Source of the DNA: UBA1124 sp963933095
GTDB taxonomy: Bacteria; Pseudomonadota; Gammaproteobacteria; Pseudomonadales; Cellvibrionaceae
Length of the DNA: 22,375 bases
NCBI GenBank assembly: GCA_963933095.1
Contig: CAWVSV010000039.1
Span: 1 to 22,375 of the forward strand
Direction: 5' to 3'
Shown here in pieces: positions 16,282 through 22,375 of the stretch. A model generated the notes under the pieces. That model was not told the origin of the DNA and ran no database searches. It worked only from the letters and a program-made list of their open reading frames with translations. Each line of letters opens with the position of its first letter. Position 1 is the first letter of the stretch. The translations under genes and the position numbers were made by a program.

Positions 16282-17128
16282 ACCTATAGTTATTGCAATA
16301 GTTTTAGGATTAGCCGCCACAGCGAGTTATTTTTATTATCAGCAGTTCATTGCCGATAATCAGCCTCTGGCCGAGGTAGCTACTAAACCTACTGTCATGA
16401 AACCAGTCAAACCGCCTGCCGCTACTCGGGTCATTTCCATCGATGATATTTTTGACGATAGTGATGAGACACTGGCTAACAGCCAACTTTCAGTGACTGC
16501 CACACCTGAACCACTACCGCCACTCGATAACAGCGATAGTAATATACAAGCCAAACTCGAGACACTATTAGCCGATGAGGTTTTTCTAGATAAAAGCGCC
16601 CTGATGCTCAACAATGAGCTAATACGCAAAATGGTACTCGGTATTGACAACCTCGGCCGCGGAGAAATCTCTTATAAATACCCGCCCGCGACTATCAGTA
16701 TCGAGTCTTTCGAGCGTTTTGTATCGGCCGCCCCCCCCCAACAAGATGCGCCACGTTACTTTATGGGTGAAGCAACGTTTAGTCGCTACAATCAAGCTAT
16801 AGCGGTATTTTCCGCCATAGACAAAGTTGCATTGGCTAAATTTTATCGCTGGAGCCAGCCCTTATGGCAGCAAGCCTATAATGAATTGGGTAACGCCGAA
16901 GTTTCATTTAACAAGGTCACCATAACCGCGCTTGATCGATTACTCAGCGCCCCCGATATCGAGGGAGACATAGTGTTAACAAGGCCCAGCGTGATGTTTA
17001 AATATGCCGATCCCGACCTTGAAAAACGCTCAGACAGTGACAAATTGATGCTGCGACTGGGTTCCGATAACCGTCGAATATTAAAAGCGGCACTGCGCGA
17101 ATTTAAAAAAGAATTAAACAATAATTAA
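16238..17128 (+). CDS. DUF3014-like membrane-anchored protein
   Basis: The 296-residue protein has a short basic cytoplasmic N-terminus, one transmembrane helix at about 16-34, a Pro/Thr-rich and acidic linker to about residue 105 (with IDDIFDDSDE at 68-77), and a compact C-terminal domain. That domain has the features I associate with DUF3014: LIRKMVLGIDNLGRGEISYKY, FSRYNQAIAVFSAID, FYRWSQPLWQQAYNELG, and an LEKRSDSDKLMLRLG end. The function of the family is not known; topology puts the domain in the periplasm. The ATG at 16238 has a GGAG site six bases upstream. An earlier ATG at 16193 would add 15 residues without a site. It stands alone before a 0.9 kb gene-poor gap. Confidence 0.8.
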   Translation: MPNTPLTTTAKPLTKPIVIAIVLGLAATASYFYYQQFIADNQPLAEVATKPTVMKPVKPPAATRVISIDDIFDDSDETLANSQLSVTATPEPLPPLDNSDSNIQAKLETLLADEVFLDKSALMLNNELIRKMVLGIDNLGRGEISYKYPPATISIESFERFVSAAPPQQDAPRYFMGEATFSRYNQAIAVFSAIDKVALAKFYRWSQPLWQQAYNELGNAEVSFNKVTITALDRLLSAPDIEGDIVLTRPSVMFKYADPDLEKRSDSDKLMLRLGSDNRRILKAALREFKKELNNN

Positions 17129-17177
17129 GGACATTGCCACCGCAGGAGTTAATAACGCGGTATAGCCTTATAGGGCC

Positions 17178-17303
17178 TTAAAGCCAGAGTTCTGAGGCCT
17201 CTATAGGTTCGAATATTTCACACTTAAGCACTTTACGCAGGCGTTCGGCCATCATCGGAATGGTCTGTATCGTCCGGAAGATCGGCATAACAGTAAAAGC
17301 CAC
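17178..17303 (-). CDS. Possible short ORF or gene-end remnant (41 codons)
   Basis: A minus-strand frame from GTG (17303), or ATG (17288), to TAA (17178) encodes a basic helical-looking peptide containing RTIQTIPMMAERLRKVLKCE and ending EASELWL. The frame stays open upstream to a TGA near 17330 and further stops lie beyond. There is no ribosome-binding site. Its protein-like composition suggests the C-terminal remnant of a lost gene more than a working small gene. I do not recognise the family. Confidence 0.2.
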   Translation of the reverse strand: MAFTVMPIFRTIQTIPMMAERLRKVLKCEIFEPIEASELWL

Positions 17304-17416
17304 TCGGTTTAAGTCAGTGTAAAATCAGTTCACCCCTTATTAGCCCGCATCGAGATATTTTTCAGTCGCGGAAAACGCCAACTGACACCAAATTAGCCAA
17401 AACAGACTCGAACAAC

Positions 17417-17460
17417 CATGGGGGCATTCCCCCTCATGTACAGTTTTTAATACGGTACAT
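17417..17460. other. Adjacent inverted repeats in the gap
   Basis: GGGGG (17420-17424) and CCCCC (17429-17433) form a tight hairpin around CATT. Right after it ATGTAC (17436-17441) and GTACAT (17455-17460) are perfect inverted copies flanking a T5 run. The structure is clear, but whether it acts as a terminator, an operator or neither cannot be told. Confidence 0.5.
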
Positions 17461-17751
17461 TTCTAACCTAGAACCCTTCAAATTATGGGTTAACGGTTAA
17501 TTAAGCGTCCATAATGAGACACGACCCAATACTCACAACAATAATCGGTGTTTACACCTTCCATCGCCTTATAGCCTTTTGCTATATAGTTAAATTGCAA
17601 AAACGCTCTTAAATTAACAATTTTAGAGTAGAAAGCAGACCTACACGCCCCGAAAATACCGATGATCAGAGCTTTTATGCTTATTAATTCTCAAAATATA
17701 AAATTTGAGATCAAATTATTATTAGAACTTTTCGCTATTTAGCAGTATTAT

Positions 17752-17944
17752 TTGAATGTCTTGAAAACTTGCTACTTTTGAGGGATACGCCAAATACCTC
17801 TAGGCGTGAGCTAATCCCATTAAGCAAGTGATCTACTCGATGATTTGTTACCGCTTTTCATTGAGCACAATTTTAGAGCTATACCTCAGTTCTTATTTTC
17901 AAGATATTTTTCGGGCCGTATGGGAAACCAAACGGCCCTTTTTT
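17752..17944 (+). ncRNA. Candidate small RNA with its own promoter and terminator
   Basis: A sigma-70-like pair, TTGAAT (17752-17757) and TACTTT (17773-17778), with a short 15-bp spacer, is followed by a likely start at the GGG of 17782-17784. The 5' end folds well: GGGAT (17782-17786) pairs with ATCCC (17814-17818), and inside it ACGCC (17787-17791) pairs with GGCGT (17803-17807). The RNA of about 160 nt would end at the strong terminator at 17913-17944. No convincing ORF lies inside and I do not recognise it as a known family. The promoter is the weakest part of the case. Confidence 0.35.
17913..17944 (+). terminator. Strong Rho-independent terminator in the gene-poor gap
   Basis: GGGCCGT (17913-17919) pairs with ACGGCCC (17932-17938). 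Inside it TGG and CCA close a GAAA tetraloop after one A-A mismatch. Six Ts (17939-17944) follow on the plus strand. No plus-strand coding gene lies within 780 bp upstream. Confidence 0.85.
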
Positions 17945-18016
17945 ATGCCTATAAAAACCGGTCTTGCTTCTCGATCTCCTCGCTGCCAGTGGGCGACGTA
18001 ACACAATCCCGCAGCG

Positions 18017-18385
18017 CTACTCCCTCTGGGCATTCGCGGCCACCGTTGCGTCAAATCCGACATCGCTTTTTTTCAGTGGCACAACATCACTGTAAACCTC
18101 AAAATAGTGTTGGTTAAGGTCAGTTAACAGTGCACGGCCAATAATACGCTTATCGATTCGACTCACCACAGAACCTACCCCAGCTAAAGGGGTAAAAGTA
18201 TAGCGCGGCCGCTCGACATCTTTAAGCTCAGCCGGGGCGGGAGCGAGAGCGATAAATAACAAGTGCAGGCCAGCACTGAACACGAGCATTGCCGCCAGTA
18301 TCGAGCGCGACATTGACGGCGATGCTGATGATTCGAGCGTTACCTGCTCAATAGAATAAGGATAAGAAAAACAGAGCCGGTCCAT
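18017..18385 (-). CDS. Hypothetical single-pass membrane protein
   Basis: The 122-residue product has a 27-residue cytoplasmic N-terminus, one hydrophobic helix at about 28-48 (LAAMLVFSAGLHLLFIAL) and a soluble tail of about 70 residues with mixed charge. No known motif is visible. The ATG at 18385 is preceded by GGGA at suitable spacing; an internal ATG at 18313 would start right before the helix. It lies 44 bp downstream of the cytochrome b561 remnant on the same strand, so it may once have belonged to that operon. The end AANAQRE and the lack of any conserved block leave it uncertain whether the gene is intact. I do not assign a function. Confidence 0.45.
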   Translation of the reverse strand: MDRLCFSYPYSIEQVTLESSASPSMSRSILAAMLVFSAGLHLLFIALAPAPAELKDVERPRYTFTPLAGVGSVVSRIDKRIIGRALLTDLNQHYFEVYSDVVPLKKSDVGFDATVAANAQRE

Positions 18386-18429
18386 AGCAATCCCAAAATA
18401 CTGACTGCTACTCAGACACTATAATGGCA

Positions 18430-18768
18430 CTAGGTTCCCAACATCTTGCGCAGAGAATTATCCTTATCAACAAAGTGATGCTTTAAGGCTGCCGTAATAT
18501 GCAGCGCAACTAATGCGCTGCACAGGTAGGCCAGCATTCGGTGAAGCCATTTTGCCGTCTCATAATCCTCAGTATTAAAAGTTGCGGTTTCGCCAGCTGC
18601 ATGGATATTTTTAGGCATTATAGACTGACCAAACAGTTGCCAGTTAAAACTTAGAACAGTAAAAAATCATCACCGATAATGTATGCAAAAAATATAGCGG
18701 CTGAGGGTTTTTAACCAACAGAGTGAACAGTGCAGCGCATCCAATTAAAATGTGTAAAGCTATATGAA
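18430..18768 (-). pseudogene. Truncated, frameshifted cytochrome b561 gene
   Basis: The C-terminal part of a YceJ/CybB-type cytochrome b561 is plain. The frame from 18618 to 18430 encodes KWLHRMLAYLCSALVALH, then ITAALKHHFVDKDNSLRKML, which matches the family's last helix, haem histidines and KHHFIDKD tail. Upstream, the adjacent frame continues the protein (LIHIALHILIGCAALF, NPQPLYFLHTLSV). Dropping one base from the A6 run at 18661-18666 joins the two frames into one open reading frame. The N-terminal half with the first helices and haem ligand is missing; the remnant begins where the methyltransferase gene ends. The protein normally moves electrons in the inner membrane. This copy cannot do so. 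Confidence 0.8.
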
Positions 18769-20025
18769 TTAAAGTTTCTGCGCGGCAATTAGAATATTGC
18801 GTGGCGTTAGGCTTGGCGGGCAAAACTCAGACAGCTCTACTTTATAGCCTGCCTCCTCCAGTTTTAGCGCGCGGTCGAGTACCAGCCATAACTCCAGCGG
18901 TCGGCGAAATGCCATCCGCACCAAATCAAAAGCCGTTACCCACTGCAGGCGCTCGAGGCCCCGCGCCTCCCATAACGCCCAATCAACTGATTCCGGCAAG
19001 GCAATACTCTTGAGCTCGGCGATATGCTGGCAAACTTCAATGAAGCTGGTTTTTGCCCAGCGATTAGCGAGTGCCGGCACCGGTAGGTACTGATCTTGGC
19101 GACTCAATTCACGCTGTAACAAGTCAAATCCCAGCCGCCACGCCTGTAGTGTTTTTCTAAGTCGCCGATCGTGCTCTGGCGCTGTCACCGTTTGCTGCAC
19201 GCAGGTGCGCAGGTCGCTCGCTTGAAGTTTTAAATCTAAGCCTTTAGCCAAATTAGACTGAGGTTGATAGCACTCACTCGCTTCATTCCAGCTGTGCTCC
19301 CCGAGAAATAAATGATAACAACAGGGCGCAATGGAAAGCCGCTGGGTGCCCATGTTAATTGCCTGCTCAATCAGCTGCAGATGTAAGCCACCACAAGCAT
19401 GAAGCGCTAACGCATGTTGGTCGGCTGCAACCACCTGCCTGCCACTGGCGGCTAAGGCATCGGCCTGACGATGCTGTAACGGAATAGAAAAACGCTCACT
19501 CAGCCGCCGCGCCTTATTCACTAGGTCGGCATTAATGTCGATACTGTCGCCACCTTGCTCCCACTGCCAGCTGGCACAACGGCCTAAGTGTCCTTTGCCG
19601 CCACACCACTCCAGTAACGACAGATTAGGCTGGTCGGGCTGGCCGATAGCGCCGACAAAGGCCTGTACCTGCTGCCACTTTCGGCCGGGAATACCACATT
19701 CGAAACTGTGCGGATAAGGCTGCAAACTAGGCGATTTTATTGGGCTGGGTAAATGGCAAAGCGTTAGCAACTCGGTCGCAACCGGCAGGTAGGGTTGCAG
19801 CCATGTGGCTAAATCGACACTGGACGCCTGTAAGCTTTCGGCCGAGGACATCGACAACTGTTCCAGTGCAAACGATAAACTGAGATGGTCGTGCTGCCAA
19901 GGCAGAGAGATGTTCTGAAAAGCCAGTGGCCGCCAGAATTTTTCGTGCTGCGACAACAATTGGCTGAGCGCACGAAACCGCTGACGATAACTCATGCCTG
20001 CCGAAACAGAAGGGCTTACCAACAT
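18769..20025 (-). CDS. SAM-dependent methyltransferase (Methyltransf_32-like)
   Basis: The 418-residue cytoplasmic protein carries a class I methyltransferase core. GRKWQQVQAF (114-123) precedes motif I, LLEWCGGKGHLGR (137-149), then DINADLVNKAR for the acidic ribose contact, HACGGLH (209-215) and APCCYH (233-238). The CGGKGHL, HACGG and APCCYH set is typical of the Methyltransf_32/METTL25-like group, whose bacterial substrate I do not know; RNA is a common target in related enzymes. About 100 residues precede the core and 180 follow it. The ATG at 20025 has no strong ribosome-binding site and M11 (19995) is an alternative. It is followed by the b561 remnant, whose decay seems to begin at its stop codon. 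Confidence 0.82.
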   Translation of the reverse strand: MLVSPSVSAGMSYRQRFRALSQLLSQHEKFWRPLAFQNISLPWQHDHLSLSFALEQLSMSSAESLQASSVDLATWLQPYLPVATELLTLCHLPSPIKSPSLQPYPHSFECGIPGRKWQQVQAFVGAIGQPDQPNLSLLEWCGGKGHLGRCASWQWEQGGDSIDINADLVNKARRLSERFSIPLQHRQADALAASGRQVVAADQHALALHACGGLHLQLIEQAINMGTQRLSIAPCCYHLFLGEHSWNEASECYQPQSNLAKGLDLKLQASDLRTCVQQTVTAPEHDRRLRKTLQAWRLGFDLLQRELSRQDQYLPVPALANRWAKTSFIEVCQHIAELKSIALPESVDWALWEARGLERLQWVTAFDLVRMAFRRPLELWLVLDRALKLEEAGYKVELSEFCPPSLTPRNILIAAQKL

Positions 20026-20122
20026 AGCCGTTTATTTTTCCAGATTAAAAAAGTATTTTCGATAGTAGTTACCATACAAATCAGCTGACACCTGCGGGAA
20101 TAATGCATAGCAAAAGCAGCAC

Positions 20123-20599
20123 TTAATCCAGTGGCAACTCAGTCGTCTTAACCACTTCTCTTAGCACAAAACTAGAGTGCACACCGGTAACACCCTCCAG
20201 CTTAGTCAACCGACCCAGTAGAAACTGTTCATAATGCTGCATATCTCGGACCACGACTTTTAACAAAAAATCAGCCGCCTGCCCAGTCACAATAAGACAC
20301 TCTAATACTTCGGGCAATTCGCTTATGGCGCGCTCAAAATTCTCGAAACGGTCCGGTGTATGTCGGTCCATTGAGATGCCGATCATCGCGGTCAAATTTA
20401 AACCCAGCGCGGCAGGATTGAGCAGGGTCACATGCTTATTGATTAAACCCGACTCTTCCAACCGCTTAACTCGGCGTGAACAGGGTGTAGGTGACAAGCC
20501 GACCTTATCGGCCAGTTCTAAATTGGATATACGTCCGTTTTGCTGCATTGCACGCAATATATGCTTGTCGATTCGGTCAAGTTTGATCAGTTCAGACAT
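20123..20599 (-). CDS. Lrp/AsnC-family transcriptional regulator
   Basis: The protein has 158 residues. The N-terminal helix-turn-helix (residues 5-60) shows LDRIDKHILRAMQQNGRIS, then LELADKVGLSPTPCSRRVKRL, almost the Lrp signature. A C-terminal RAM ligand-binding domain (about 70-148) follows, with ECLIVTGQAADFLLKV in the effector-loop region. Such proteins form octamers or dimers, bind amino acids and control amino-acid metabolism, often including their own gene. It is transcribed away from leuA across a 245-bp region with a perfect palindrome 17 bp before its ATG, as expected for autoregulation. Similarity to E. coli Lrp is clear, but orthology to Lrp rather than a specialised paralogue is not settled. 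Confidence 0.92.
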   Translation of the reverse strand: MSELIKLDRIDKHILRAMQQNGRISNLELADKVGLSPTPCSRRVKRLEESGLINKHVTLLNPAALGLNLTAMIGISMDRHTPDRFENFERAISELPEVLECLIVTGQAADFLLKVVVRDMQHYEQFLLGRLTKLEGVTGVHSSFVLREVVKTTELPLD

Positions 20600-20615
20600 A
20601 TAAAAGCACCAAAAA

Positions 20616-20628
20616 AGTGAATTTCACT
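20616..20628. promoter_or_regulatory. Lrp-family operator-like palindrome
   Basis: AGTGAA-T-TTCACT is a perfect 13-bp palindrome beginning 17 bp upstream of the lrp-like start. A second AGTGAA, in an imperfect palindrome, starts at 20647, exactly 31 bp further, about three helical turns. Same-face repeated half-sites suit a multimeric Lrp-type regulator. Confidence 0.55.
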
Positions 20629-20654
20629 AAAAAAAAGCATATTAATAGTGAATT

Positions 20655-20692
20655 ATTGCACATAAAACTGCTATATGCAGACACTTTGCAAT
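20655..20692. promoter_or_regulatory. Nested dyad between the regulator and leuA
   Basis: ATTGCA (20655-20660) and TGCAAT (20687-20692) flank an inner pair CTGC (20668-20671) and GCAG (20677-20680), centred on TATAT. The two arms are almost equally spaced (seven and six bases). It may be an operator or a cruciform or hairpin element controlling leuA, the regulator gene or both. Confidence 0.4.
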
Positions 20693-20844
20693 CATTCCCT
20701 ACGGCGAAAAGCCTATAGTTAACCCATGGAAAGCGGGACGCAGTAACCCACAAGGTGACAGCGTAGCGAACGCCCCACAAAGGCCAATAGACCCCGCAGT
20801 TTCCAGCCCACTACCAACCTACAGCGCTACTACAGGATTCAATC

Positions 20845-22375
20845 GTGAGCCAAGCCACCAACTCTAACGCTTTTAATCACCGTAAGTATCGCCCCTTTGC
20901 CCCAATACAAAAGCCCGATCGCCGCTGGCCCAACCGTGTTATTGAGGTAGCGCCGGACTGGTGCAGTGTCGACTTACGCGATGGCAACCAAGCGCTGATA
21001 GAACCGATGAACCCCAACCAAAAACTGGAGATGTTCAAGTTGTTGGTGGACGTGGGTTTTAAAGAAATCGAGGTAGGTTTCCCCGCCGCCAGTCAACCCG
21101 ACTTTGATTTTGTTAGACAATTAATTGAGCAAGATTTAATACCCGAAGACGTTACCATTCAGGTATTAACTCAGGCCCGCGAGTCTTTAATTGCCCGTAG
21201 CTTTGAAGCCTTACAAGGCGCTAAAAAAGCCATCGTGCATTTGTACAATTCTACCTCTACCGTGCAGCGTAAACAGGTATTTAACAAAAGCCGCGAGCAG
21301 ATTAAAGCCATGGCGGTTCAGGGCGCTCATTGGGTACTTAACGGTGCCCAGCAGCAACCCGACACCGATTGGCGGTTTCAGTATTCACCGGAAAGTTTTA
21401 CTGGCACCGAGATGGAATACGCTCTCGAAGTATGCGATGCGGTAATAGACACTTGGCAACCGACACCCGCACGCCAAGTTATTATCAACCTGCCCGCCAC
21501 AGTCGAGGTCTCCAGCCCCAATGTCTATGCCGACCAAATCGAATGGATAAGCGACAATATCAGTCGCCGCGACAGCGTCCGTATTAGCTTGCACACTCAC
21601 AACGACCGCGGCTGTGGAGTTGCAGCGGCCGAACTCGGCGTAATGGCCGGTGCCGATCGTATCGAGGGCACTTTACTCGGCAATGGCGAGCGCACCGGCA
21701 ATATGGATGTGGTCACTATGGCTATGAACCTCTACAGCCAAGGCATAGACCCCAAGCTCAACTTTGCCGATATGGACCGCGTAATAAAGGTGGTAGAAAG
21801 CTGCACTCAAATATCTGTGCACCCGCGCCATGCCTATGCCGGCGAGTTAGTATTTGCAGCCTTCTCTGGCAGCCATCAAGACGCGATCAATAAATGTATG
21901 GCGATCGATGCCGAACAGCGCTGCGATGACCCGCACGCCCACTGGCAAGTGGCCTACTTACCCATCGACCCACGTGATTTAGGCCGTAGCTACCAACAGG
22001 TCATCCGTATCAACAGCCAGTCTGGCAAAGGCGGTATCGCCTATATATTAGAGCAGGACTTCGGCCTGCAGATTCCACGCTGGCTGCAAGTCGACTTCAG
22101 CCCGCATGTCCAGCAGCGAGCAGAACACAGTGCAGGCGAAGTGGCACCGGCCGATATTCTTGATACTTTTGCGCGGGTCTACTTACAACCAGACAATAGC
22201 GGCAGTATTAATAGTTACACACTAAAACGCAGTGATCAGAGCGACAATATTAACGCCGAGATTACCACGGCTAAGGGTTCGATCAATATTAACGGCCACG
22301 GCAAAGGCGCTCTCGATGCCTTTATCAAAGGCTTAGCGCCCGTACTTGGCAGTGAAATTGTCTTACTCGACTATA
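20845..22375 (+). CDS. leuA: 2-isopropylmalate synthase, long form (partial, 3' end outside window)
   Basis: LeuA condenses acetyl-CoA with 2-oxoisovalerate, the first committed step of leucine synthesis, and is normally inhibited by leucine. The 510 residues in the window begin MSQATNSNAFNHRKYRPFAP and have the catalytic DLRDGNQALIEPM, EVGFPAASQPDFDFVR, the metal-binding HTHNDRG and GTLLGNGERTGN, all intact in the TIM barrel. The C-terminal regulatory domain begins after about residue 430. The N-terminal KYRPF...RRWPN block and the size mark the long LeuA2 type (about 560 residues), so roughly 50 residues are missing past the window edge. The start is a GTG at 20845 with AGGA seven bases upstream. 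No run of leucine codons is seen upstream, so classical leader-peptide attenuation is not supported. Confidence 0.95.
   Translation, partial: MSQATNSNAFNHRKYRPFAPIQKPDRRWPNRVIEVAPDWCSVDLRDGNQALIEPMNPNQKLEMFKLLVDVGFKEIEVGFPAASQPDFDFVRQLIEQDLIPEDVTIQVLTQARESLIARSFEALQGAKKAIVHLYNSTSTVQRKQVFNKSREQIKAMAVQGAHWVLNGAQQQPDTDWRFQYSPESFTGTEMEYALEVCDAVIDTWQPTPARQVIINLPATVEVSSPNVYADQIEWISDNISRRDSVRISLHTHNDRGCGVAAAELGVMAGADRIEGTLLGNGERTGNMDVVTMAMNLYSQGIDPKLNFADMDRVIKVVESCTQISVHPRHAYAGELVFAAFSGSHQDAINKCMAIDAEQRCDDPHAHWQVAYLPIDPRDLGRSYQQVIRINSQSGKGGIAYILEQDFGLQIPRWLQVDFSPHVQQRAEHSAGEVAPADILDTFARVYLQPDNSGSINSYTLKRSDQSDNINAEITTAKGSININGHGKGALDAFIKGLAPVLGSEIVLLDY

Larger units (their letters stand above)
17129..18016. 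other. 888-bp gene-poor gap with structured elements
   Basis: No gene of normal size is visible on either strand. The gap holds a doubtful 41-codon minus-strand ORF (17178-17303), a G5/C5 hairpin with an adjacent inverted repeat (17417-17460), an AT-rich stretch (about 17560-17780), a two-tier hairpin (17782-17818) and a strong plus-strand terminator (17913-17944). The last two suggest a small RNA gene. The terminator is nearly 800 bp after the last plus-strand coding gene, too far to be its natural end. Confidence 0.6.

Noticed and set aside
20670..20844. Leucine leader peptide for attenuation of leuA
   Set aside because: The short frames seen (for example ATG at 20675) contain at most two leucine codons, and no terminator/antiterminator pair with a T-tract is visible.

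Overview
The window is a chromosomal stretch of moderate GC content from a gammaproteobacterium. The sbcC/sbcD pair, RlmG, PpiC, Lrp, a paired bacterioferritin locus and a long-form LeuA all read as gammaproteobacterial. Gene mix and protein style suggest a marine lineage near Cellvibrionales/Pseudomonadales, but that placement is inference. I see no insertion sequence, phage gene, CRISPR array, tRNA or rRNA. The region is mostly housekeeping; the less ordinary signals lie in the gaps, in decayed genes and in the bacterioferritin pair.

Layout. 1-156: a strong-looking leftward promoter that drives something outside the window. 157-4424 (minus): sbcC and sbcD, the SbcCD DNA-end nuclease, joined by a one-base overlap. 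4458-4844: a gap with a possible 40-residue membrane protein. 4845-5435 (minus): a Maf/YceF-type nucleotide pyrophosphatase, divergent from 5497-6815 (plus), a TauE/SafE permease overlapping a cysteine-peptidase-fold protein. 6980-8260 (minus): full-length CinA. 8554-9501 (plus): two bacterioferritin genes, one keeping the haem ligand and the other the ferroxidase site, followed by a tandem heptamer and a strong terminator. 9634-10762 (plus): a small acidic orphan and a rhomboid protease. 10797-13706 (minus): rlmG and an MscS-type channel with a long periplasmic domain.

14082-15931 (plus): an AbgT-family transporter and ppiC. 15951-16281: traces of a decayed outer-membrane beta-barrel gene, overlapping the start of a DUF3014-like membrane-anchored protein (16238-17128). 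17129-18016: a gene-poor 0.9 kb gap with several hairpins and a candidate small RNA ending in a clear terminator. 18017-18768 (minus): an orphan single-pass membrane protein and a truncated, frameshifted cytochrome b561 remnant. 18769-20025 (minus): a SAM-dependent methyltransferase. 20123-20599 (minus): an Lrp/AsnC regulator, divergent from leuA (20845 to the window end). Their shared 245-bp intergenic region holds a perfect operator-like palindrome, a helically phased second half-site and a nested dyad.

Functional links. SbcCD is one complex. The two ferritin subunits probably co-assemble for iron storage. The Lrp-family regulator faces the first committed gene of leucine synthesis and probably controls itself and perhaps leuA. 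The other neighbours have no obvious shared pathway.
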